Part shown: positions 8,037-15,490 of the stretch, one piece after another
How positions within the stretch are numbered: position 1 is the first letter of the stretch
Layout of the letters: every line of letters starts with the position of its first letter
Source: Streptomyces sp. IMTB 2501
GTDB lineage: Bacteria; Actinomycetota; Actinomycetes; Streptomycetales; Streptomycetaceae
DNA length: 52,178 nt
Direction of reading: 5' to 3'
Assembly: GCF_001953885.1 (NCBI RefSeq)
Contig: NZ_MQUS01000047.1
Location: 1-52,178, forward strand
Notes under the pieces: generated by a model
The model's input: the letters and a program-made list of their open reading frames with translations, nothing else
What the model was told of the DNA's origin: nothing
Database searches by the model: none
Program-made: the position numbers and the translations under genes

Positions 8037-9377
8037 TCAGAAGGCGCCGGTGCCGTTGGGTGTGCCGAGACCGGTCGGCCCGTCGTAACCCGGACCCCCG
8101 GTGCACAGGTAACTGCCTCCGCAGAAGCCGTTGCTGCCCGAAGTGACGTCGTTGAGTGCCGAGGTGTGGCTGTACGGATACGAGCCGTCAACGACTTGAG
8201 AGGTGTTCCCGGCCAGTGCGTAGACGCTCGCGATGATCGGCGACGAGACGCTGGTGCCTCCGACTTCGACCCATCCGTCGGCACCCTGTGCGAGACCGAG
8301 TTGAAGCTCGGTGTCGCACAACAACGCGCCGCCGCAGCTGTTGTACGTGTCGTAGACCGCTACCCCGGTGTTGGGGTCGGCGACCGCGGACACATCGGCG
8401 ACGGCGCGCTTGGCACACCCGGAGTCGTGCTGCCAGGACGGCTTGGCCTCGTACGCAGAGCAGCCCGAGCCCGCGCCGCTCCAGGCCGTCTCCGTCCAGC
8501 CGCGCGAGTTGGACGCCCTGCTCAGCGAGGTGCCGCCCACGGCGGTGACGTACGGGGAGGAGGCCGGCCAGGAGACACCGTAACCGGAGTCACCCGAGCT
8601 CGCTGTGATCGCGACGCCGGGGTGGTTGAAGTGCGAGTCGACGGAGGTGATGGTGTTGTCCTCGGACCCACCCCAGCTGTTGGAGACAGAGACGACGCCC
8701 GATGTGGCGGCTGCGGTGTCCTCGGCCGTCATGAGATCCGGGACATTGGCCGAGTTCGCCTCGACCAGGAGGATGTGGCAGCCAGGGCATGTCGCCGAGA
8801 CCATGTCGAGATCGAGGCTGATCTCCTCGGCCCATCCGTAGTCACCAGAGGGCAACGGCGATGCCTGGCCGCTCTGGTTCACCTTGCGGAAGCAGCCGTT
8901 GGCGGTGGTGCACGACGGCAGACCGTAGGCGCTGCGGTAAGCGGCCAGGTCGGACTCGGCGTGCGCGTCGTCCATGGCGTCGACGATGGCCACCGTGCGA
9001 CCGGATCCCGAGGTACCGCCCAGGTTGTAGGCGGAACGCAGATCGGACGGCACGTACCCCACCGTGGTCGGGGACCCGGTGGTGAACGGAGACAAGCGGC
9101 CCGAGGCGGTGCGGTGGGCCTTCATGACGCCGAAACAACGGGCCTGCCCCGCTTGCAAGGGATGGACGCAGCCGAAGCCCGTCGTACTCGCGGAGGCGGA
9201 CGCGCGCGGTGCGGACGAGAGAGCGGCGGCCTGGACGCCGGTGGCCAGGCCGATGGTGAGGGCAGTGACGGCGAATGTGAGCAGCGCGGTGAGGGCCGCT
9301 GCCATCCGCCGCACCCGGCGTCTCGTTTGGTGGCGGTGGATCACGAAGGATCCGGAGGGTATCTCGCTGCGCTGCAT
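8037..9377 (-). CDS. secreted S53 (sedolisin-like) serine peptidase, copy 2
   Basis: A 446-residue protease. The ATG at 9377 is chosen because GGAGG lies 4 bases upstream (9382-9386); an in-frame ATG at 9446 has no such site. An Arg-rich region (HRHQTRRRVRRM) precedes a hydrophobic signal core and a VQAA cleavage site. Catalytic motifs are GWAEEISLDLDMVSATCP (E-x3-D), SNSWGGSED (oxyanion region) and GGTSVSSPIIA (nucleophile Ser). Unlike its two paralogues it carries about 20 extra residues just before the serine motif (NSCGGALLCDTELQLGLAQG), including two cysteines that could form an extra disulfide. It is transcribed towards copy 1, with the ISKra4 remnant between them. Confidence 0.85.
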   Translation of the reverse strand: MQRSEIPSGSFVIHRHQTRRRVRRMAAALTALLTFAVTALTIGLATGVQAAALSSAPRASASASTTGFGCVHPLQAGQARCFGVMKAHRTASGRLSPFTTGSPTTVGYVPSDLRSAYNLGGTSGSGRTVAIVDAMDDAHAESDLAAYRSAYGLPSCTTANGCFRKVNQSGQASPLPSGDYGWAEEISLDLDMVSATCPGCHILLVEANSANVPDLMTAEDTAAATSGVVSVSNSWGGSEDNTITSVDSHFNHPGVAITASSGDSGYGVSWPASSPYVTAVGGTSLSRASNSRGWTETAWSGAGSGCSAYEAKPSWQHDSGCAKRAVADVSAVADPNTGVAVYDTYNSCGGALLCDTELQLGLAQGADGWVEVGGTSVSSPIIASVYALAGNTSQVVDGSYPYSHTSALNDVTSGSNGFCGGSYLCTGGPGYDGPTGLGTPNGTGAF

Positions 9378-9691
9378 CAAGCCTCCGTGCGGTTTGAGGC
9401 GGTTCGGAAGGGCCACATGACCAAAAGCAGCGTTGACAGACGGCATGTCAGGTCAACTGCGGGCCGGATGGTTTCACCATGCGGCCGCCCTCTTGTGCTG
9501 GTCAAGGCCATGTCAATGCAGGTCTTGTGAGGTTGCCGCGGTCAGCGAGTGAACCGCCGTTCATGCCGGCGCGTCCGCGGTAGTGCTCACTACAGGACAA
9601 CGAAAACGCCTGCACCACCTGTGGGATGAGGCCCCACCCAGAGCGAACTGGCGACCCTGTTCCGCTTCGACGGACAGCATCGGCGTGGTGG

Positions 9692-9775
9692 TCAGGCTGC
9701 GCATGCGGTCTCGTATGCGGCGGGACTGCGACAGCCGAGGCCGCTGTGGAGCCGGTGCAAGTTGCACCAACCAAC
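9692..9775 (-). pseudogene. IS3-family transposase OrfB C-terminal scrap
   Basis: The minus strand reads LHRLHSGLGCRSPAAYE followed by TACAA and a stop at 9692. The motif LH..LGYRSPA.YE is the typical end of IS3-family OrfB transposases. Fewer than 30 residues remain and there is no DDE core. Confidence 0.45.
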
Positions 9776-9930
9776 CCTGACCCCCGACGAGGCGGTCGTA
9801 CGGGACTTCGCGGACCGAGTGGTCCAGATACAGGACGGGCGGGGCCATCACCTGCCCACCGACCCAGGAGGACTCACGCGCTCGGCCCAGCAGAGCCCAG
9901 GGTGAGCCCATGCATGAATCAGCAGTCATA

Positions 9931-9959
9931 TGGACATGGGTTTCATTTCCATCTAGCCT
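9931..9959 (+). promoter_or_regulatory. promoter with Zur-like operator between -35 and -10
   Basis: -35 TGGACA (9931-9936) and -10 TAGCCT (9954-9959) are 17 bases apart. Between them lies TGGGTTTCATTTCCA (9937-9951). Read on the minus strand this is TGGAAATGAAACCCA, about 10 of 15 positions of the actinobacterial Zur consensus TGAAAATGATTTTCA, with one good half-site. The predicted start of transcription is about 36 bases before the GTG of the regulator gene. Confidence 0.5.
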
Positions 9960-10001
9960 GGCGTGCATCCATTCGGCGGGTGTCACAGGAGGTGGTCTGC
10001 G

Positions 10002-10520
10002 GTGAGTGGCCGGATGACACGGCAGCGCAGAGCGGTCACGCGCGCACTCGCGGGCTACCAGGACTTCGTGTCGGCCCAGGAGTTGTACGCCCTTCTGGTG
10101 GCCGGCGACCACGCGATCGGGCTGACCACCGTCTACCGCGCCCTACGTGAGCTGGAGGCGGACGGCGGTGTGGACGTCGTACGCGAGGAGACGGGCGGGC
10201 GGCTGTACCGGCTGCGCCCCACCGACGGGCACCGCCACTACCTGATGTGCCGTGACTGCGGCCGCAGCCGGCCGGTCGACTCCGAGGTCGTCGAGGAGTG
10301 GGCAGGCCGGATCGCCGCCGACACCGGCTTCGCCGCGGTCGAGCACACCGTCGAACTCACCGGTGTCTGCCCCGACTGTCCGCCCCACACGGGCGGATGC
10401 CGGCCGTCCGGGGAGCAAGGATCCGGGCACGAAGGATCCGGCCGTGAAGGAGAAGAACCGCCATGCCACTGGGATCGCGCCCCGGGCCCTCGGGGCCCAG
10501 TCCGCAGATGCGCGAGCTGA
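10002..10520 (+). CDS. zur: Fur-family regulator, probably Zur (zinc uptake regulator)
   Basis: A 172-residue Fur-family protein. It has a winged helix (MTRQRRAVTRAL, then GLTTVYRALREL), the metal-sensing segment DGHRHYLMCRDCGRSR (HxH with a CxxC) and a second CxxC (GVCPDC). The two CxxC pairs are the structural zinc site of the family, and the overall pattern is closest to Zur. With zinc bound it should repress zinc-import and zinc-sparing genes. The GTG at 10002 follows AGGAGG (9987-9992) by 9 bases. After GVCPDC the frame adds an unusual ~50-residue Gly/Glu/Pro tail that overlaps the next gene by 58 bases. The CobW GTPase downstream supports a zinc role. Confidence 0.75.
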   Translation: MSGRMTRQRRAVTRALAGYQDFVSAQELYALLVAGDHAIGLTTVYRALRELEADGGVDVVREETGGRLYRLRPTDGHRHYLMCRDCGRSRPVDSEVVEEWAGRIAADTGFAAVEHTVELTGVCPDCPPHTGGCRPSGEQGSGHEGSGREGEEPPCHWDRAPGPRGPVRRCAS

Positions 10521-10738
10521 AGGAGGCCGTGCGCACCCTGCTCGGACTCGACGACGACACTGCCGTCGTGGTCCGCCAACTCGCCTGTACCGAACCGGGC
10601 TGCCCGCCGCTGGAGACCGTCGTCGCCGTGCTGCCGATGGAGGGCGCGGCCCGCCGCTGGACCCTGCACCGCCCCGCCGACCAGATCACCGAGGGCGACC
10701 TGCGAGCCACCCTGCTCGCCCCTGAACAGCATGACTAG
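10463..10738 (+). CDS. small conserved protein of the zinc/CobW operon
   Basis: A 91-residue acidic protein with the core MRELKEAVRTLLGLDDDTAV, a Cys pair in LACTEPGCPP and a helix-strand C-terminus. It has no signal peptide. It overlaps the end of the Zur-like gene, and its TAG stop at 10736-10738 abuts the CobW ribosome site, so translation is probably coupled. The ATG at 10463 follows AAGGAG by about 10 bases; an internal ATG at codon 16 is an alternative. No family is recognised. The two cysteines and the position suggest a metal-related accessory role (inference). Confidence 0.65.
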   Translation: MPLGSRPGPSGPSPQMRELKEAVRTLLGLDDDTAVVVRQLACTEPGCPPLETVVAVLPMEGAARRWTLHRPADQITEGDLRATLLAPEQHD

Positions 10739-10747
10739 GAGACTGAC

Positions 10748-11761
10748 TTGACCACCCTCGATGCTCGCGATCAGCGGGTCCCCGTCACCGTCCTGACCGG
10801 CTTCCTCGGCTCCGGCAAGACCACCCTCCTCAACCGCGTCCTCACCGAGAACCACGGCCTGAGGATCGCCGTGATCGAGAACGAGTTCGGTGAGGTAGGC
10901 ATCGACGACGCCCTCGTCCTCGACGCCGAGGAAGAGATCTTCGAGATGAACAACGGCTGCATCTGCTGCACCGTGCGCGGGGATCTCATCCGCATCCTGG
11001 GTGCGCTGATGCGGCGCCGCGAGAAGTTCGACCACATCCTCATCGAGACCACCGGCCTCGCCGACCCCGCACCCGTCGCGCAGACCTTCTTCATGGACGA
11101 CGAGATCGCCTCCCAGCTGCGGCTGGACGCCATCGTCACCCTCGTGGATGCCGCGCACGTTCTCCAACACCTGGACGCGGTGAAGCCGCTGGGTGTGGAG
11201 AACGAGGCCGTCGAGCAGATCGCCTTCGCCGACCGGGTCGTACTCAACAAGACCGACCTGGTCGACGACGAGACCATCGTGCAGGTCGTCCGCCGTATCC
11301 GGGCCGTCAACGGCGGGGTTCGGATCATCCCTGCCGAGCACGCCCGCATCGACCTGCACGAGGTGATGGATGTCGGCGCGTTCGACCTGGAGCGGGTACT
11401 CGCCGACGACCCCGCCTTCCTCACCGAGACCGAGCACCAGCACGACACCACCGTCACCTCGGTCGGCATCGAGCTGGAGGGCGAACTGGACGAGGACCGG
11501 CTCAACGCCTGGCTCGGCGCCCTGCTGCGCACCAAGGGCGTCGACCTCTTCCGCTCCAAGGGCGTCCTCGCCATCGCCGGAGCGCCCAAGCAGTACGTCT
11601 TCCAGGGCGTCCACATGCTGCTGGACGGCACCTTCGGACGCGACTGGCAGGAGGGAGAACCCCGCACGAACAAGCTGGTGTTCATCGGCCGCAACCTCGA
11701 CCGCGAGGCCCTCGAACGCGGCTTCGCCGACTGCCTGGCCACAGCGGGAGCCGCCGCGTGA
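10748..11761 (+). CDS. CobW/COG0523 GTP-binding metallochaperone
   Basis: A 337-residue G3E-family GTPase. It shows the Walker A motif GFLGSGKTTLL near residue 18, IENEFGEVGID, the diagnostic metal motif NNGCICCTVRGDL (CxCC), ETTGLADPAPV (Walker B/switch) and VLNKTDLV (guanine specificity). The C-terminal CobW_C domain includes GVDLFRSKGVLAI. COG0523 proteins with CxCC bind zinc or related metals and deliver them to client proteins under limitation. The TTG start at 10748 follows AGGAG by about 6 bases. The gene lies in a tight operon after the Zur-like regulator and small protein, and its TGA overlaps the next GTG (GTGA). Confidence 0.9.
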   Translation: MTTLDARDQRVPVTVLTGFLGSGKTTLLNRVLTENHGLRIAVIENEFGEVGIDDALVLDAEEEIFEMNNGCICCTVRGDLIRILGALMRRREKFDHILIETTGLADPAPVAQTFFMDDEIASQLRLDAIVTLVDAAHVLQHLDAVKPLGVENEAVEQIAFADRVVLNKTDLVDDETIVQVVRRIRAVNGGVRIIPAEHARIDLHEVMDVGAFDLERVLADDPAFLTETEHQHDTTVTSVGIELEGELDEDRLNAWLGALLRTKGVDLFRSKGVLAIAGAPKQYVFQGVHMLLDGTFGRDWQEGEPRTNKLVFIGRNLDREALERGFADCLATAGAAA

Positions 11762-12167
11762 GTACGACGGTTCAGTCCCCGCTCGCCTGGGAGGCCGGCG
11801 TCGACGACGCACCCGTCGCGCTCAGTGCACGGGGCGATTTGGTCGCCGTCGCCGGGGCCGAGGGGACGGTGACGGTCCTCGACGCGGCGATGGGCACCGA
11901 GATCGGGGCGTTCGAGCTTCCCGGAGGCGCACTCACGGTCGCGCTCTCCCCGGATGCCGGGCACGTCGTGGCGACCGGCCCCAGGGGGTACGCGCTGTGG
12001 CGCCGCTCCGACGGGCGCACGACGGTGCGGGCGAGGTCAACATCGACGCCGCCCTGGTCCGCGGTGGCGAGGCTGCCCTGTCGCGCACCGAGGAACGTCT
12101 CGCCGAGATGGCCAACGGCTGCATCTGCTGCGCGGTGCCGATGGCCGATCCGGACGGTGGATTGTGA
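11758..12167 (+). pseudogene. WD40-repeat gene fused by deletion to a second CobW fragment
   Basis: From the GTG at 11758 (overlapping the cobW stop) the frame reads like a beta-propeller protein: DAPVALSARGDLVAVAGAEG, VTVLDAAMGTEIGAFELPGG and LTVALSPDAGHVVATG are WD40-like blades. Near base 12015 this frame loses sense. Another frame then reads GEVNIDAALVRGGEAALSRT, EERLAEMANGCICC and AVPMADPDGGL before a stop at 12165-12167, which is the N-terminal region of a second CobW protein with its CxCC motif. The junction looks like a deletion that removed the rest of the WD40 gene and the CobW start, with a further truncation after the CxCC motif. Confidence 0.6.
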
Positions 12168-12212
12168 CGGGAGCCTCCCGGTGAAGCACCTCCCGGATTC
12201 CGGACCCGCGCC

Positions 12213-12225
12213 GATAATGACCTTG
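12213..12225 (+). promoter_or_regulatory. -10 element giving a probable leaderless mRNA
   Basis: GATAAT (12213-12218) ends 6 bases before the GTG at 12225, so transcription should begin at or next to the start codon. No Shine-Dalgarno sequence is visible and the -35 is weak. Confidence 0.4.
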
Positions 12226-13094
12226 TGCGCTCGCTGGTCAGGAATTCCATACTGCCCCTGACGCTGGTCATCGTCGGGACGGCCGCGGTGGTGCGCGACG
12301 CCGCGGAGAACCCCCATGCAGCCAGAAGCAGCGGGCGCAGCGCTTTCGGCAAGTCCGGCGAGCCGGGCCAGTCCCCGCAGGGCCAGGACCAGGACCTCCC
12401 CGCGACGGCCCCGGCCAAGGACGGCAACGCGTACACCCCCCGCAGGACCGAGGAGAACGCCCGGATCGGCGCGGTCTTCGAGAAGGACGACCAGGGCGCC
12501 CACTTCTGCACCGCGAGCGTGGTGCGGAGTCCGGGCCGGAACATGCTGATCACCGCGGCCCACTGCGCCTTCGACCCCGACTCCGGACAGCCGCTGAACG
12601 ACCTGGTCTTCGCCCCCGGCTACCGCAACGGCAACGAACCCACCGGCCTGTGGAAGGTCAGCAAGGTGGTCGTCGACGACCGCTGGGCCAAGTCGCAGGA
12701 CGAGGACCTCGACGTCGCCTTCCTCGCCCTCGACCAGAAGGACGGCAAGGACATCCAGGACGTCCTGGGCGGCAACACCCTCGGCATCAACCGCGGCTTC
12801 GACCACAAGGTCAAGATCACCGGCTATCCCACCAGCCATGACACCCCGATCTCGTGCCAGAACCGCACCACGAAGTTCAGCGACACCCAGCTGAGCATCC
12901 AGTGCTCCAGCCTTGAGGACGGGACCAGCGGCAGCCCCTGGCTCGCCGACTACGACCCCAAGACCCACACCGGCACGGTCATCGGCGTCCTGGGCGGCCA
13001 CGAGGGCGGCGGCGAGCAGGACGATGTCTCCTACGCCGCGTACTTCGACGACGACATCGCCAAGCTCTACCGGCGCGCCCAGGACGAGGACTGA
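12225..13094 (+). CDS. secreted trypsin-like (S1) serine peptidase
   Basis: A 289-residue protease with a short N-terminal hydrophobic anchor or signal (ILPLTLVIVGTAAVV) and a charged linker. The chymotrypsin fold shows HFCTASVV, the catalytic His in MLITAAHCAF, the catalytic Asp in EDLDVAFLAL and the nucleophile Ser in EDGTSGSPWLADY. Similar Streptomyces proteins form a V8/glutamyl-endopeptidase-like secreted group; the specificity is not predicted here. The GTG at 12225 lacks a ribosome site but directly follows a -10-like hexamer, suggesting leaderless expression. It sits between the CobW remnant and the YibE/F gene with its own promoter. Confidence 0.8.
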   Translation: MRSLVRNSILPLTLVIVGTAAVVRDAAENPHAARSSGRSAFGKSGEPGQSPQGQDQDLPATAPAKDGNAYTPRRTEENARIGAVFEKDDQGAHFCTASVVRSPGRNMLITAAHCAFDPDSGQPLNDLVFAPGYRNGNEPTGLWKVSKVVVDDRWAKSQDEDLDVAFLALDQKDGKDIQDVLGGNTLGINRGFDHKVKITGYPTSHDTPISCQNRTTKFSDTQLSIQCSSLEDGTSGSPWLADYDPKTHTGTVIGVLGGHEGGGEQDDVSYAAYFDDDIAKLYRRAQDED

Positions 13095-13365
13095 GCCCAG
13101 CTCATCCGCACCCCGCTCACGGCGAAGGGCCGTGGCGGCGAAGCGTGCCGGGTAGGGGCCAGGCGCGCGGCCCGGAGCTGACCCTGGAGGGTTTCGATGG
13201 CCTCTTCCGTGGTGGCTCACTCTGCTGACCAGCCTGAACGCCCCTCGGGACCGATGGTGGCGATGCTCGTGCTGAGACCCCGCACAGCCGTTCCCGTACT
13301 CTTCCTCAGAGCCGCCGGGCAGGCCCGGCTCCGGAGGGGGTTCGGACAACCGCGAGGGAGACGGC
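13095..13365. other. intergenic region before yibE/F
   Basis: No gene is supported. Short inverted repeats just after the protease stop are too weak to call a terminator. The ribosome site GGGAG lies close to the next ATG. Confidence 0.4.
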
Positions 13366-14973
13366 ATGGGAGCCACTGACCGGCAGAGTGCCGGAAACCG
13401 GAACGGGGTCGGGCACCCTCCCGGAACCAGAGGCGGTCGTGCGGGCGAGTACGGCCACGACTACGAGTACGGGAGTCCTCCCGAGTCGATACCTCACCCT
13501 GGCTACGGACCCGATGCCGACACGGGGCACGTTCCCCCTCCGGCCATGAGCGGCCATGGGCACGCCCCCATGATGGGCAACGGGCCCATCACGGTGACCG
13601 ACGCCAGACATGGCTCCGCCCACGGTCCTGGAGCGGACTCCGACGATCACGGACACGCGCACCCCCATGGACACAGCCACAGTCACGGTCCTGCCGCGCC
13701 GGTCTCCCGGCACCTGCGCAAGGTCATCGCCGCGATCCTGATTCCCTTCACCGCAGCCGTCATGGTGGGGCTCGTGGTGCTGTGGCCGGGCGGGGCGCCG
13801 CCCCACAAGCGCACCGGTGTCGGCTTCGACCAGCAGACCCAGCAGGCGACGGTCACCCAAGCCGTCGAGGTGAGCTGCAAATCGGTGAACGCCTCCGGCG
13901 AGACCCCGACCGGCGACACCTCCACCGCCGAGGGCAACTCGGCGCAGCAGGAGGCGAACGGCACGTGCCACAAGGCCACGATCCACGTCGACACCGGCAA
14001 GGACAAGGGCCGTACGTTCACCGAGATCGTGCAGCCCGACCAGGCACGGCAACTGCACCAGGGCGAGAAGGTCGTAGTCGCCTATGAACCCTCCGCGCCC
14101 AAGGACCTGCAGTACTCGGTCACCGATGTGAACCGCCGATTCCCCATGTACCTGCTCGCGGGGATCTTCGCGCTCGCCGTCGTGGTGGTGGGCCGGCTGC
14201 GCGGTGTCATGGCGCTCGTCGCGCTGGCCATCAGCTTCATGGTGCTCAACTTCTTCATCCTGCCCGCGATCCTCCAGGGCTCGGACCCGCTGCTCGTGGC
14301 CGTGATCGGGTCCAGCGCCATCATGCTGATCGCCCTCTACATGTGCCACGGCCTGTCCGCCCGTACGTCGGTGGCCGTGCTCGGCACACTGGCCTCACTG
14401 GCGCTGATCGGCATTCTCGGCTCACAGTTCATCGGCTGGGCCGCCCTCACCGGCAACACCGACGACCAAACCGGCCTGATCCACGGCCTCTATCCGAAGC
14501 TCGACATGAGCGGCCTGCTGCTCGCCGGCGTCATCATCGGCTCACTCGGCGTCCTGGACGACGTGACCGTGACCCAGACCTCGGCCGTCTGGGAGCTGCA
14601 CGACGCCAACCCGGCAATGGGCTGGCGCGGGCTGTACCGAGCGGGCATCCGCATCGGCCGCGACCACATCGCCTCCGTGGTCAACACCCTCGTCCTCGCC
14701 TACGCCGGCGCCGCGCTGCCGCTGCTACTGCTCTTCTCCATCGCCCAGAGCGGCGTGGGCACAGTCGCCAACAGCGAACTGGTCGCCGAGGAGATCGTAC
14801 GCACGCTGGTCGGATCGATCGGCCTGGTCGCCTCGGTCCCGGTCACCACGCTCCTCGCCGCCCTGGTCGTCTCGGCAGACCGGCCCGGCCCGCAGACGGA
14901 ATCGGCGACTGCGGGCGCGGCGGCGAATGGCCGAGCGGCTGCGGGCCGGGGCGGACGTCGGCGGAAGCGTTGA
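13366..14973 (+). CDS. YibE/F-family multi-pass membrane protein with His-rich N-terminus
   Basis: A 535-residue integral membrane protein. The first ~110 residues are hydrophilic and His/Gly-rich, including DDHGHAHPHGHSHSHG, and probably cytoplasmic. A first membrane helix follows (VIAAILIPFTAAVMVGLVVL). A soluble extracellular loop of about 120 residues contains two cysteines (EVSCKSVNA, NGTCHKATI). It is followed by about seven helices of the YibE/F domain (MYLLAGIFALAVVVVGRLRG, then SLGVLDDVTVTQTSAVWEL, the family core). YibE/F function is unknown. The metal-binding His run and the nearby Zur/CobW genes hint at metal handling (inference). The ATG at 13366 follows GGGAGA. Confidence 0.85.
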   Translation: MGATDRQSAGNRNGVGHPPGTRGGRAGEYGHDYEYGSPPESIPHPGYGPDADTGHVPPPAMSGHGHAPMMGNGPITVTDARHGSAHGPGADSDDHGHAHPHGHSHSHGPAAPVSRHLRKVIAAILIPFTAAVMVGLVVLWPGGAPPHKRTGVGFDQQTQQATVTQAVEVSCKSVNASGETPTGDTSTAEGNSAQQEANGTCHKATIHVDTGKDKGRTFTEIVQPDQARQLHQGEKVVVAYEPSAPKDLQYSVTDVNRRFPMYLLAGIFALAVVVVGRLRGVMALVALAISFMVLNFFILPAILQGSDPLLVAVIGSSAIMLIALYMCHGLSARTSVAVLGTLASLALIGILGSQFIGWAALTGNTDDQTGLIHGLYPKLDMSGLLLAGVIIGSLGVLDDVTVTQTSAVWELHDANPAMGWRGLYRAGIRIGRDHIASVVNTLVLAYAGAALPLLLLFSIAQSGVGTVANSELVAEEIVRTLVGSIGLVASVPVTTLLAALVVSADRPGPQTESATAGAAANGRAAAGRGGRRRKR

Positions 14974-15185
14974 GCGTCCAGTGGAAACTCGCCGAGATCG
15001 TCCACGAGGCCGATCTCGACGACGAACGCTACGACGCCCCCGAGGCACCCGGCCTGGACGTCGTCCTGCGCGGCCTGTCCATGATCTGCGACGACGACCG
15101 GATCCTGGAGCTGACCGGTCCGCTCTTCGACGGCCTGTACGAATACCACCGCCGAGCCACCCTCATAGGGCGAGACCTCTCCTGA
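14970..15185 (+). CDS. small hypothetical protein coupled to yibE/F
   Basis: A 71-residue acidic protein read from the TTG at 14970, which overlaps the YibE/F stop (TTGA). Its content (QWKLAEIVHEADLDDERYDA, then VVLRGLSMICDDDRILELTG) is clearly protein-like with helical character and has no signal or membrane segment. No family is recognised. Overlap-coupled translation suggests it works with the YibE/F protein. A hairpin follows its stop. Confidence 0.55.
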   Translation: MSVQWKLAEIVHEADLDDERYDAPEAPGLDVVLRGLSMICDDDRILELTGPLFDGLYEYHRRATLIGRDLS

Positions 15186-15199
15186 GCGCCCGCCAGCCG

Positions 15200-15225
15200 G
15201 TCACTGCCCACCGGTCGGCAGTGAC
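15200..15225. terminator. bidirectional terminator
   Basis: GTCACTGCC and GGCAGTGAC form a 9-bp perfect stem with an 8-base loop between two convergent frames (stops at 15185 and 15227). Confidence 0.6.
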
Positions 15226-15226
15226 T

Positions 15227-15472
15227 TCACTCCGCTGCGCGAACAGCACCGTGCCGCCGCCGATCAGCCGACATGTGTCCGACGAAGCCGCCGTGCAGCG
15301 GCTCGTGCCCGGAGCCGCCGCCTGACACCAGGCCGACCTTCCCAGGGGTCGGTCCGCCCGTGCGGGCGATGTAGCGGTCGGACGTGTTGACCATCAGTGA
15401 CGGGTGCGCGGCGGCCACCCCGACGAGGGCATCGGCAAGTACCTGGTCGGGCGAGTTGATGAGCTTCTTCAT
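15227..15472 (-). pseudogene. truncated second dihydroxyacetone kinase subunit DhaK
   Basis: Starting at the ATG at 15472, the frame reads MKKLINSPDQVLADALVGVA, then TPGKVGLVSGGGSGHEPLHG and GFVGHMS. This is the N-terminus of DhaK, including the conserved GGGSGHEP motif. After about 67 residues it becomes meaningless (ADRRRHGAVRAAE) and stops. The covalent-binding His and the rest of the ~330-residue protein are missing. It begins 18 bases after the enzyme I gene, so it was once the last gene of that operon. It differs at many positions from the intact dhaK at 17975, so it is a diverged paralogue. Confidence 0.75.
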
Positions 15473-15490
15473 GGTTCGGGCGCCTTCTTC

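Larger units (their letters stand above)
9378..10001. other. intergenic region between S53 copy 2 and the Zur-like gene
   Basis: It holds the IS3-type scrap at 9692-9775 and the regulator promoter/operator at 9931-9959. Open frames here have shadow-like composition, and no further gene is supported. Confidence 0.5.

Noticed and set aside
7629..9530. 633-residue plus-strand open frame
   Set aside because: It lies antisense to S53 copy 2, is Arg/Gly/Val-rich and has no domain. The minus strand has signal peptide, catalytic motifs and terminator.
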